Below, piece after piece: positions 22,315 through 33,600 of a DNA stretch of 64,000 bases. Location of the stretch: assembly GCA_002150815.3 (NCBI GenBank), contig NDFF03000394.1, positions 62,001-126,000 on the forward strand, read 5' to 3'. The position numbers and the translations under genes are program-made. This DNA comes from Grammothele lineata (Eukaryota > Basidiomycota > Agaricomycetes > Polyporales > Polyporaceae). The notes under the pieces are model-generated. The model was not told where the DNA came from. It saw only the letters and a program-made list of their open reading frames with translations, and ran no database searches. Every line of letters begins with the position of its first letter. Position 1 is the stretch's first letter.

Positions 22315-24111
22315 ATGCATCCAATCCAGATCGTCGTTGTCCATGGAGGCGCAGGATCGCATTCAAAGCAATCCGAACCTGAGGTAAAACGTGCGATGCG
22401 CTTGTGAGTCATTGAGTGATGTGACTCCCCTTCCACTGAAGAGGGATAGCACACAGAGCATGTACACACGCTATGGAAGAGTTTACCCGAGGGACAAGTG
22501 CGTTGGGCGCGGTGCGCGAGTCTATTGCCACTCTCGAAAGTAATGAATGGCTGAATGCTGGTAATGCTTGGTCACTGAGCCGAAAGGTTACGAGAAGGCC
22601 AATTCATTCAACTACTGTCACAGGATATGGTTCCAACCTGACTATCAATGGAACGGTAGAGTGCGACGCTTCCCTGATGGAAGGGGGCTCAAGCGAATAC
22701 GGCTCTGTCGGTGCTGCGTCCGGTCAGTGTCCATTGTGGTGAAGTAAGATGTATTTTCACTCTTTGGTTACTAGGCGTCACGCATCCCATCAAATTAGCC
22801 CACGAGATTCTAGAGTATGGGCGACAGCGAGACCCGCTGGGACGCATCCCTCCTTTGTAGGGCAAAGTCGCCAAATCGCAACTATTTCCATTCGCTGAGA
22901 TAGCAGATTTACAGACTACTTGTCGGTGCTGGTGCTAACGCTTTTGCTGTCTCACGAAATCTGGCTTGTGAGCCAGCAGCCCTTGTCTCCCCCCGCGCCC
23001 AGCGTGAGTGGGCGAGATGGAAAGGCGAGCTAGATCAAGCTCGCCTTCCTCCTGTAGATGATATTGCGCAAGGCCAGCGAAGCGTCCTTCCCTTAACACA
23101 TCTCGACGGCTTTTGTGACAAGCAGGACACTGTAGGGGCGATTGCGTGGGACGCTGCAGAACTGCTAGCGGCTGGGGTGTCAAGGTGGGTTCTGGAGACA
23201 TTACGAGCGGCTACGATAGAGCAATACTAAGCTGGTTACTAGTGGCGGGCTTCTGTTGAAGCTTTCTGGACGGGTGGGCGAAGTGCGTACAAACCGAGTT
23301 TGTTCAAGTGCCGGCTTTGTCCTCTGAACTACCTTCCAGGCAGCCGTTTATGGTGCAGGGTGTTGGGCGACGAATTGGGCCGCATGTAGTGTGTCAGGTA
23401 CGCTCTCTCACGCACCATACTGAAGTTCCTGCGCACACCTCTATATTGGTTCAGGAGCCGGTGAATACATCACCCGTATATCCCTTGCACGCACCATCTG
23501 CGAAGCGATAGATACTTCTCGGGATGACGACGAGGCGGACATTCACGGCATACTCCAGAAGATCCTCGGGGTAGACTTTGTTGGTGTGTGCCCTTGCGCT
23601 CCCTCGTCCGCGGCCTCCCCACGCCTCACTTCCAGGCTTGTCCGACTGAATTCACGATCACGGCAGACCTTTGCGCGAAACGGGATGAACTTTCCCCCCA
23701 AGCTGGAGTAATTCTACTCGCTAAAGAGCGCGACGAAGACACGGGCCAGCATAAGGGTAAGTTCCTTCTCGCGTTTAGACTCACGGCCCTCGAGGCACGG
23801 CCTCTTTCAATCCTCCCAGATTGTGGCTATCGGCAGCGTCCGTGGTGGCTTGACACTAATGCGGGTAGCTCTGCCGCAGCTCGCCTCTGGTGTGCGTTTA
23901 CGACGGAGAGCATGGCGGTCGCTTTTGCCTCGTCCCTGTCCCCAAAACCTAATGTACGTCTCGTTTCTCCGAAAGCGCCTCCGATGGGGCTAAACCTCAT
24001 TCGCTAACGGCTTCTCTTGGTGTGAATTTGCAGGCCGCCGTTCTGCGACGGCCGTTTTGCGCCCCTGGATCCGGAGCATCAGTGTACATCTCCGCTCTAC
24101 CACTGTACTGA
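22315..24111 (+). CDS. TASP1: Taspase1-like threonine aspartase (Ntn-hydrolase, asparaginase-2 family)
   Basis: The start ATG at 22315 gives MHPIQIVVVHGGAGSHS, the beta-strand and loop that open this fold. Further exons give THAMEEFTRGTSALGAV, ESNEWLNAG joined to YGSNLTINGTVECDASLMEG, GSVGAASG, HPIKLAHEILE, and LLVGAGANAFAVS. The autocleavage site and nucleophile are in CDKQDTVGAIAWD: Asp precedes the catalytic Thr as in Taspase1, where plain asparaginases usually have Gly. SSGGLLLKLSGRVGEA, VYGAGCWATN and SVSGAGEYITR follow and match Taspase1 substrate-pocket segments. The last exon ends LYISALPLY-like sequence at TGA 24109-24111. Such enzymes process themselves into two chains and cut other proteins after Asp. 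In animals the targets include MLL and TFIIA. The fungal target is unknown. At least six short introns are required and the last splice is the least certain. Confidence 0.85.
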
Positions 24112-24924
24112 GCTTGACAGGCAGGAGGAGCTGTTAGCGGTCACACACCGATCAATTGACAAGGAATTTGTAGTGCGATGGATATGGAGTCACTGGTGAC
24201 GCGCTAGGCGCGGGGCGCACGTCTACACGGTCGAATATACGTCAGAGTCTGACCCTGTGCTAGCACTAGTGTCCTTCCGGCCGTCGGCGGTTCTCAGGAC
24301 AGGTGTTGTAGCCTGCGATTCCATGATACATCATGCGCTGGCCGCCGCCCGCTCCCGTCCGTCGGCGCTGGACAACAAGACATGCTACGGTCGGAACACC
24401 TCCAGATTATTCCACGCAGTCGCGCGGCGGACGTCGTGTGTGCTTGTACGTACAAAGGGTCGCGATAGTATCCAAGGACCCCACCCATCGTGGACGGCGC
24501 TACTGCTGCCACACAATCTCCGTCCTACCGGACCCCACAATTAAGCCCGCACATCCTGAAGGTGAACCATGACTTGGTCCACGGTAGGCACGATTATCTG
24601 ATAGCAAGAAGACTACCACATACAGACTATACCTATACCAAATTACCCCTGAGCATTCGTGCCGGGCCCTCACCACTTCACCGCCGCTGCTCGGAAAGGC
24701 CCTTCCCGCATGCAGGCGAGTCGAAGAGAAGGCTGTGTGCTGTCACCTCCCGCGGCGGGGAAGTCGGCATGCCACGATCGTGAACCAGAGTTTGAACTGT
24801 AGTGCGTTCGACAAGCTTCTTGAGTAAGCAATTTTGCAAAAGCGGCTCGGCCTTTTACTCTCTGAGCAGGCAGATGCGCAGGCCAGAAGCGCAGGATCCT
24901 GAGAATAGCTCTATTGAACAGCGG
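24112..24924. other. Convergent 3' intergenic region
   Basis: About 800 bases lie between the stops of the Taspase1-like gene and TFB4. No reading frame shows recognisable or clearly coding sequence. This is longer than a normal pair of 3' UTRs. Confidence 0.45.
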
Positions 24925-26433
24925 TTAACCCGGCCCTGACCTGGCGGGTGTCACAGTGCCGTTGCGTTGCGCGAGTGGACGTGCAGGGGAGCCGCCAGGG
25001 GTCGAGGGGGTGGACAATGCCGCAATGGGCGGACGGGAGGCATTGAGACGCTGTAGCGTCTTGATAGGAAATTTAGTCCTGTAGGGGTGGCGAATGATGT
25101 CAGAACGGAGCTACGCCGAGGGATGAAGGGGGCGAGAAAGGACGAGAGCGGTCGAGGGCCAGACATAATCCGGTCGAGACCCGCTTTGATGACGAAGGAC
25201 GGGAAAAATTGACATGTGCTCACCTGCATGTCGAGCATACTGGCACCGGCTGGCAAAATACTGAGGAAGGGGCATAAGGAGAGGTCCGCGGATCCCATGG
25301 CGGAGTACTCACTTGATAGGCACACCGAGCAGACAAATCCGACTTCTACTATCTTTTTGTGGCAGAAACAAGCCGCCCTGAAGTCCACTCTATCTTGGGT
25401 GGGCACGGAGATGAGTTGGCGGATAGCTGGCGGCGGGAGGAACGACATCTGGAACCCGTACATTGAATGATGGATAGGCAATATAGGTCATAAGATAGGG
25501 CTGTAGACTCACCATCATGTACTGTAGTAAAGCATCCGTTCTGTCCACTCGAACGTAGGCACCGCCGGTAAGGTGCGCAGCTTGTTGCAGGAAGACGTTA
25601 TCTGCGCCGAAGATTTTGCAGACATCTATAGTGACTTTCTACGCAGTACGTAGAAGATCAGTAAGCACTTCCGCATACAGTTTGCGAACAGCGTACTAGT
25701 TTTTGTGCAGAAAAGATTGAGTTCATGATTGGAATATAGGTGGACGAGTGATCTGGGGACACCGACAGTACGAGTAAACGGGGATCGACCGACGCAGTAG
25801 CCCCCTCTCCTCCGGGCGTACTAGCAGCTGCGTTTGAGGTCGTCCGGTTGATATCTACACCCAGGCCACCTAAGAGCCATGTTCGCCGAGAGTGAAAGGG
25901 GGGACTCACAGCATAGAGCCTTAGTCAGGCACCCCACGAGACCGATCGGGGCTGATGGAAGGAAACGAATGAACGGACAGAGTTCGGGCGTAGAAGCAGT
26001 ATGCCTCACCTTCTTCCGCCACATCATCGTACGAGTCCAAACGCTCCGCTATTGAAGCCATCACCGTTGAGTCAAGTGTCTTAAACGGACGATACGTGTT
26101 CGCATCCGTGCTTTCAACGCTAGCCGCAACCACCTCTCCTGTTGAGGAGTAAAGCATCTCACTAAGGAAAGACAATTACACCCAAATGTCCATAAACATC
26201 GTCGGAGGCTCGTCTGCAAAGGAGGGCAGTCTCGCGTACCTATGGCCCGGGAGCGCACCAAAGACCGCTAAGGTGTTCTCATCCTTGCATGCAATGTGCG
26301 CATTCAGAAACGCGGTTAGCTGAGCAAGGAAGGACTGAAGGGATATTCCGAGCGGGTTTGTTGACTGAGCGCAAAGGGCCCATTGGGTTGGGGATAGGTC
26401 GACGATTACGCTCAGATGAGAAGGCTTGTCCAT
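24925..26433 (-). CDS. TFB4: TFIIH core subunit Tfb4/p34
   Basis: The start ATG at 26433 gives MDKPSHLSVIVDLSPTQWAL, the first strand of the von Willebrand A-like domain of this subunit. It is followed by LQSFLAQLTAFLNAH and NTLAVFGALPG. Downstream exons lead to the C4 zinc finger at the end: ACFCHKKIVEVGFVCSVCLS, spliced to IFCQPVPVCSTCR and then TKFPIKTLQRLNASRPP, with all metal-binding Cys present. The final exon is Pro/Ser-rich and stops at 24925. Tfb4 binds the Ssl1/p44 subunit in the TFIIH core, which opens promoters and acts in nucleotide excision repair. At least five introns are needed. Its upstream neighbour on the same strand is another basal transcription gene, SNAPC3, but fungal genes are not expected to form an operon. 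Confidence 0.93.
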
Positions 26434-26750
26434 GACAGGCAATACTAGCTTGGCGATTGCGCAAATCCTTCCTTTATCCCGGGATGTAAGGGTCGTGCAA
26501 GGGGTCAGCGAGGTTGCATGAGAAGTCGAACGAGACGGCTGAGTGAAAGCAGTACTTGCTGAGCAAGACACACGAAGGTTCGCGCCACAAGCGCGTTCAG
26601 TGCGCCGCGGAGGCGGACCGGAGACAGAAGCGCCCACGCGCGGCGTTACGACACTGAACATCACAATGCAAGACCCGAGCTTGGCGGTTCAAACTTTACA
26701 GACAGTCAAAAATAACATATATAATCGCAACAAAGGCTGTTTGTGGCTGA
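26434..26750. promoter_or_regulatory. Short promoter interval between SNAPC3 stop and TFB4 start
   Basis: The 317 bases upstream of the TFB4 ATG contain no gene. They include an AT-rich patch near 26705-26735 (AACATATATAATCGC), close to the SNAPC3 stop, which may belong to its 3' end. Confidence 0.4.
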
Positions 26751-28312
26751 TCAAGATGTATCTGAACCCCATCCTATCTCGTATCTCGGTAATGGAACAA
26801 CTAGAACACCCTCGGACTCATCGTCCTTCGGCTCTCCCATCCACCGCCAGCATGGACCACAGATCAGATACGGACTCTCGCCTAACCTGATGTCTCCCAC
26901 AATAGAGTAGACGGCTGGCACCTTGGAGCACACGCGGCAAAGGTCAAGGAGAGGTGGCGTGATTTGCGTTGTGAGAGGGTACCCAGAACGTGGATCCGTC
27001 GGATGTCGCAATCTAGAGATAGCCTCGTCAGGAACATGCTAAAGCGAGCGAAAAAAAGCAGATTCTGACCTGATGGTGGTCAGGACAAAGAAATGCTCGC
27101 AGCTGCCTGCATGGAGAATCCAATAAGGCTCGTGGAGTCGCACTTTCAACGACGAGATCTGAGTGTCGTGCATAGACCCGCCTTTACGCACATCTCTCTT
27201 GCTGTTGCTAGGCATGCTTTGTATCAAATCTGATAGCTTTCTGTGAACAGGTAAGTCATTATCTGGGAACGCCAAAGAGAGCTTAAAAGGACTTACTCGG
27301 CGTAGTCATCCTCCGCCTCGCCGTCACCGTACAATACATCTTCTATGCACATTACGGCACCTCCACCACCGTCGAGGGTCATGCTGTCTTCTGCACGACG
27401 TTGTTTATAGCCGACAACTGCCCCCGATTCGTCCACAATCTCCTCTGTCATTTCGTGTGACGTGCACGGAATAGCCTCGAACAGATCACCGAGGGTTTGC
27501 GATGATAATAACACATGCTGCGATGACCGAGATAGAATTTTCTGGCCCCAAGACTGTCTATTATAGACTGTCATGAAGACAACTGCATCCTCGGCCTGTC
27601 CCTCTGACGTCGGCCCCGAACCCATCGTCTTCTGGTGGGAATTTCAAAAACGGAAACATAACGGACTCCGTGACACTCACAGTATTGATAAGGGTGTTGT
27701 GGTCGGACTGCCTCGGCGGCCGAATGAACGATGCCGCGTGCATGGTTAAACTGAGGATAGTGTTACTTCTGGAAGACATCGGAAGACGAAGAGACTTCTT
27801 ACGGCCAGCACTTGAGCTTGATGGCTTCGTGTTTCATCCGTAACGCCCTGACTTCAGGCTGTTCGTCCTGCGGGTCTGCGAGCGTTGTTCGCTTACGCTT
27901 CTTCCGTGTCGGCTCCGCGGTCTCATAGATGACATGGACCGTTGCGTTGTGAGTTCTCGTGACGTGGTCCATGAGACGTGGATCACAGATGGTTTCTTCC
28001 AGCATGCCCCGGAAATCATCTACACTGTGCTAGGTTCACCGACATGAGCGTGTCGTCACGTAGGGGAAAGGAAAGGAGCTGGAGGAAGACGAAACAAACG
28101 ATGACGCACCAACACTCGGCGGCGATATTCTCCTGCTCTTCTTTACTCAGACGTTCCCATTCTTCTGTCGTTTCCGGCGGTAGCGAGGACGCAACCTGTG
28201 CAGAGTCGGTCGGATGCGCGGAATAGCTGGTCTCTAGAAATGCGGTGATGTCGATGAGTTCAGAAGGGGGTCCAAAGTATGCTTCATGGGCTTGTCCCGG
28301 CGTAAGATTCAT
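26751..28312 (-). CDS. SNAPC3: snRNA-activating protein complex subunit 3 (SNAP50-like)
   Basis: The start ATG at 28312 gives MNLTPGQAHEAYFGPPSELI, followed by an acidic helical region. The core exons give VVFMTVYNRQSW, SSQTLGDLFEAIPC, VMCIEDVLYGDG, and VRLHEPYWILHAGSCEHFFV, matching the SNAP50 pattern in which a Gly-x-Cys-Glu-His motif precedes the zinc region. The C-terminus carries CRVCSKVPAVYSIVGD, then GESPYLICGPCWRWMG, two Cys pairs of a zinc site, and ends at the stop at 26751. SNAP50 is the DNA-binding subunit of SNAPc, which recognises the proximal sequence element of snRNA-type promoters for Pol II and Pol III in animals. In fungi the target promoters are not well defined. At least five introns are needed. 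The gene is head-to-head with the methylcitrate dehydratase gene. Confidence 0.87.
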
Positions 28313-28678
28313 GGCAGAAGGAGACGTCGGTGTTCGGAATGAGCGCGGATAGACTGTGCGCGTGATTGTTCGTGTCAGGACGTGTCGGAGGCCGCCTGAA
28401 TGGAGCGAGCGTGACCGCGTCCGGCAGACGAACGGCGAGAAAAGTTTGCAGCAGGGCGGCTCAAGGCGGGCGGTGGCGGAATGGTATTCCCGAGGACGCG
28501 TCGGTGCGGGGATGGTTGTGGGGAAAGCGGGAGATGTGGGGAAGCGCGGCGCGGACACCGGGCAGACGCGCTGCCGGTAGCCGACTCGAATGACAACGTC
28601 AGAGCCGGGTCAGAGCAGCTGAGCTCGACGGTCATATACGCTCGCTCGCTGTCCGCCCGCTCCCCCTCGTCGCCCGCG
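28313..28678. promoter_or_regulatory. Divergent promoter region between SNAPC3 and methylcitrate dehydratase
   Basis: Both genes start from this 366-base interval in opposite directions. It is GC-rich with open frames on both strands that carry no recognisable protein. The 60 bases before the plus-strand ATG are C-rich. Confidence 0.5.
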
Positions 28679-30603
28679 ATGCTCTCCTCCGCCCGCCGCT
28701 CACTCCCCCAGACACTTCGCTCCCGCGCCCCCGCATCCCGCGTGCACGCTGCCGCTATCTCTTCTATCAGTCGATCGACCGGCCCGCTTCTCCAGAGGTC
28801 TCCCCGCGCTGCCCCCGCGCTGCCCCGCACCACTAGCCCCGCCCTCGCCTTTGTCCGCAATATGTCGCACGCCGAGTCTGCCGTACGCCCAGATCCGGAC
28901 CAGGTCATCCAGGACATTGCCGATTATGTCCACAACTCCAAGATCGACTCCCCGCTTGCGCTCGAGACGGCACGACTCTGCCTGATTGACACCATCGGAT
29001 GCGGGCTGGAAGCGCTGCGCTTCCCCGCGTGCGCGAACTTGCTAGGCCCTGTCGTGGAAGGAACGGTTGTTCCCAATGGTGTGTGGTCATCCCCTTGCTG
29101 GAGGATAGAGGGATAAACGCGCCGGCGAACAGGCACGAAGGTCCCCGGCACGAACTACCAGCTCGACCCTATCCGCGGTGCTTTCAACATCGGCACTCAG
29201 ATTCGGTGGTTGGACTATAACGACTGCTTCCTGGCCGCCGAGTGGGGGCATCCCTCGGACAACCTGGGCGCCATTCTCGCCGTCGCCGACCACCTCTCCC
29301 GCAAGGGCGAAAATATCACCGTCCATGACATTCTCGAGGGCATGATCAAGGCGCACGAGATCCAGGGCGGTCTTGCTCTTTTGAACTCGTTCAACCGTGT
29401 CGGTCTCGATCACGTAGTTCTCGTCAAGGTTGCCAGCACAGCCGTTGTGTCAAAGCTGATGTGAGTAGGACGCTTTGTCGTCCATATGCTACCTTGACGA
29501 GCACCAAACTCATCATTCATCTGTATTTCAGAGGTCTCGACCGTGCCCAGACCATCGACGCCATCTCACAAGCTTGGGTTGACGGCCAGTCTCTGCGCAC
29601 CTACCGCCATGCCCCCAACACTGGCTCTCGTAAGTCGTGGGCCGCCGGCGATGCCTGCTCCCGCGCTGTCAATCTGGCATACCTCGTCAAGCGTGGGGAG
29701 AAGGGAATGCCGTCTGTGCTCACTGCCAAAACATGGGGTTTCTACGACGTACTCTTCAAGGTACGTCGTGACGACGGAGCTGATACGAGAACTTGCTGCT
29801 TATCTTTGGGCACAGGGCAAGCCATTCGAGTTCCAGATGCCTTACGGCTCTTACATCATGGAGAACGTGCTCTTCAAGATTTCGTATCCTGCCGAATTCC
29901 ACGCGCAAACCGCAGTAGAAGCTGCGCACATCCTGCACAACAAGCTCAAGGAGATGGGCAAGAGCTCCGATGACATCAAGAGTATCCGCATCCGAACCCA
30001 GGAGGCTGCCATGCGCATCATCAACAAGAAGGGTCCCCTCGACAACTTCGCGGACCGCGAGTGAGTTATCGTTACGACACTGTCGCCCACGCGTAGACGG
30101 CTCCCTGACGTGCGCCATACAACCCTTAGCCACGACATCAACTACATGGTCGCATACCCGCTCATCTTCGGAGAACTCACCTCCGAGTCGTACACGGACG
30201 AATCCGCCAAGGACCCGCGCATCGATGTGCTCCGCGCGAAAATCACGTGTGTAGAGGACAAGCGGTTCAGCGTTGAGTACCATGAGCCATCCAAGCGCTC
30301 AATCGGTAATGCTCTCTTGGTTGAGCTCCAGGACGGCACCGTCCTCGACGAGGTCGAGATCGAGTATCCGGTCGGCCACAAGCGCCGTCGCGAGGAGGGC
30401 ACGCCTTTGCTGCTTGAGAAGTTCCAGCGCCACATTAAGCCTCACTTCAGTGCGGGAGGGCAGGAGAAGTAAGCGTATCTCTGAGTATCTTTCCACTTCC
30501 CTGATATTAATTGTTTACCAGGATCTTGAACACGGTTAACGACGCTGCGGCGCTCAACAAGCTCCGCGCCCATGAATTCACGGACCTCTTCGTCAAGGCG
30601 TAG
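28679..30603 (+). CDS. prpD: Mitochondrial 2-methylcitrate dehydratase (MmgE/PrpD family)
   Basis: Six exons give about 540 residues from the ATG at 28679. The first 60 residues are rich in Arg, Ser and Ala without acidic residues, a mitochondrial presequence, and a second Met (NMSHAESAV) marks the mature start. Family segments follow: [102 protein letters not shown], and the C-terminal lobe with [19 protein letters not shown]. The enzyme dehydrates 2-methylcitrate to cis-2-methylaconitate in the methylcitrate cycle, which removes propionyl-CoA formed from odd-chain fatty acids and branched amino acids. The other cycle enzymes are not in this window. The gene ends at TAG 30601-30603. Confidence 0.95.
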
Positions 30604-33600
30604 GGCCCAGCCCTCTCTCCGACGTATGAGTTTCTGCGTCCGCGCACATCTGTACTACTATTACAAACACAAGGCAATGGGACGCAAGGTTGGATTACTT
30701 GCAGGCGCCGTGCACGCACTGCATGACCGCGCACGCAGCGATCTGCGCCCGACTGTACATCTGCCCGGGATGGCCCGGGTCCTCGGTAATCGTTCCTACC
30801 TTCCACACTAGGGTTCTTGCAGGGCCGACAATAGTCTGACAACGGCAATCATGAGGAATTCTGACGGAGAAGGTCGAGAAGGCTGTCCAGAAGCATGCAT
30901 GGTGTCGTCTGCGCAACGTGCATGTGCACGCGGAGGCGTCGAGGACGGTGGAGTGACTCTGGTCACGACCTCGCCCCCTCAGAGACATATTCTGGGGTTA
31001 TCACAGTGGCTCCTATCTCCCTCGTGTGGGTATCCGGGATTCGTTCGTTCACTTGAGGTCATAGCTGTATGTGAGACGCCTCGCGGGCTATGGATACCAG
31101 TGCAGCTCCGGATGTAGTACTTTCCTTTCTGAGAGTGCAACGCGTGCGCGCGAAGGACCCGAAGTCCACGTGTAATTACGCCTCCACGCGTCGACGAAGC
31201 TCAAGCTTCTCGAGGTACAACCACATCCGTGCTAGCTCTCCAGTGGGTATGCTACATCTTTCCAACTCTGAGCACCGCGAAGGACGGGCGGACATGCTTG
31301 CCATCAAACACACCGTAAAGTAACATCAGGACGAGAACTGGCCACCCGGCCCTGCAACAGGACCAGCACCGTACGTACATGTTATGCCAACACCATCGCG
31401 CCCTCCTCGCGCCCTCCAGGCTGTTTTCTGCACACTCATAGACGTCCTGTACGATGGTGCAGGGGTGTAGCGGTCTGGTCTGGAACCCACACTCTCCGAT
31501 GGCCAGCGCGCAGCCTCGTTTCGAGGTGCTGATGGTCGTCCACCCCACACATCGGCGGCCCACCGCGGCCAATGATGGGCCCCCGCGGCGGCCGCGCGCT
31601 GGGCGCACGCCGTCCGCGCATTGCGACAGACACCAAGCCCCGAATAGTCTCGGGCGGACTCGGGCCAATGGTGTGTTCCTCAATTCGCCTTTGCCCCGTG
31701 AACCATTCAGTCCCCCAAGTCGCGCCATCGCGGTTCCCGCCCCCGCCCCTTCCAATGAACGTCGGCCTCGTCGCGCGTGGAGCACGGCCGGGATCGTCCT
31801 TGCGTACGCACGCCTCCCGCTCCGGCCGGACTTGACGCTCCGCGCATGGGCTGCGGCATCCGCGAAATCTTCGTGTTCGACACGGTCGTGGATTCGTCAC
31901 CCGCCCCAGCGTGAGAACGGCGGTCGTCGCCCCATACCGCCACCTGTCGGCGCGCGTTGACCGGGCGGGGTTGGTTCAGGATCGTCCGTTAGCGTGGGGT
32001 CGTGAACGTCGACCCGGTGCGTTCTACCCCTGGCTTTGCCTCCGAGCCGCTTTCGAGCCTCCCGCGAAGCCCATTTTCCAGTCTACCGTTCACCCGCCGG
32101 GGAGGGCTGACACAGGGCGCCCTGAGATAGTGAACCATTCCCGCATTTGCACAGTGTCTCGGTGAGACATCGTGCGAGAAGTCGGCGTGATGTGCCCCCC
32201 TGCAGGGATGCGCCTGATGCAGAAAATCCTGCAGTGCTCCCGACCTTCTAAGTTTGAGTTGGGAACGTGCATCATCGCTAGGCATCACCCGATGCGAGTC
32301 GGACGATGAGCACGAAAGGGTCGTCGCACGAGGCCCTACGGTCCGGGCGCGGGCCATAGGAGGCCATAGGGCACGGAGGTACCTGAACTCCGTGCAGGGA
32401 TCCCGGTGATAGAACTATATGTTTACGTTCTGCTTCGAATCATCTCCCATGCTACCGCAGAACTGATGAATATGGAGTCTAGGCATTCTTATAAGAAGTC
32501 CGAACCTTGTCGCGCGTTAATACAGGCAATGTATCTCAGTACTTGTGGGTCTCAATATTCTCTTTACAACGCTGGCATCCAAAACCGGCGGACTTCAAGG
32601 CGAGAGACTGGCAGTAAATCGGCCAGCGTTAAGCCCATGATCGAAAGGGTATGATATCATCATTGGGGCCTACAAACCAACAAGACAACGCATCGCGCTC
32701 ATGTCTTGTCAGCGTTCAACATGACTTTGCGTTCGGCGTTCTATACGACAAGAGGGCAGCAGAAACGCTGGACCTTCTGAAGTCTAAACCCCAGTTGGAC
32801 TTCGCGGCGCGCTCAACGACGGAAGCGCCTCGTGCGGCGGCCTCCGATCGCGTGCGTCCCGGTTCCTATTGAGCATAGTCTCGTGAATATTCAAGTTCAA
32901 GCAGGGCTAGTCGCTTCATAATGCACGAGCTCCCGAATTCAAAACCCTACACTCACTTGCGCGCTCCGACATACACGAACATGACATAGCACTAAACCCT
33001 TGTACCGTAATCGAGATTCTAGCAGCGACACAAGGCCGCTAACAACGCTGACGACGCCCCGATCTGCTTCTCTGTCGAGTCTCGACGCTTCCCCGGGGTA
33101 ACCCTACCGAGCGCCATGGCCGGCCAGACGAGAAGCCTAGGGTCTTACCAGCGTTGGTTCGCGGGAGACTACCAATCCATAGCCCTAGCTGGGATGCTAA
33201 CCACTTTGGCCACGACATCCCAGAAACCATACCTGAAGGCTTGTCGTAGAGTATACGTCGTATCTCTGATTCTAGGCGAAGTGCAGTCCTCTTGTGGAAT
33301 GTAGGTGCGCTGGGCTGAAAGTAGGCTAGAGTATCTGTCCAGACCCCAGTGGCAAGACTGGCCCAATGCCGGTCAAGCATTTGTATTACTTCCGCAGATC
33401 CACAGAGAACTGACCGGCCAAGCACCTGCAACATTCAGACAACTTCGAGAGACAACAAGACGGGAGTCCAAGACGCATCTGCCCTCCGTTAGGTGTTCTT
33501 GTTCTGGACCAACCTCGAATGTCGTTCCCTTCCATGAATCTCTCCGAATCCATCCGTCAAGCAACGGTGTCTCCGCCTCTCGCCAGCTTTAGCGTTCCAC

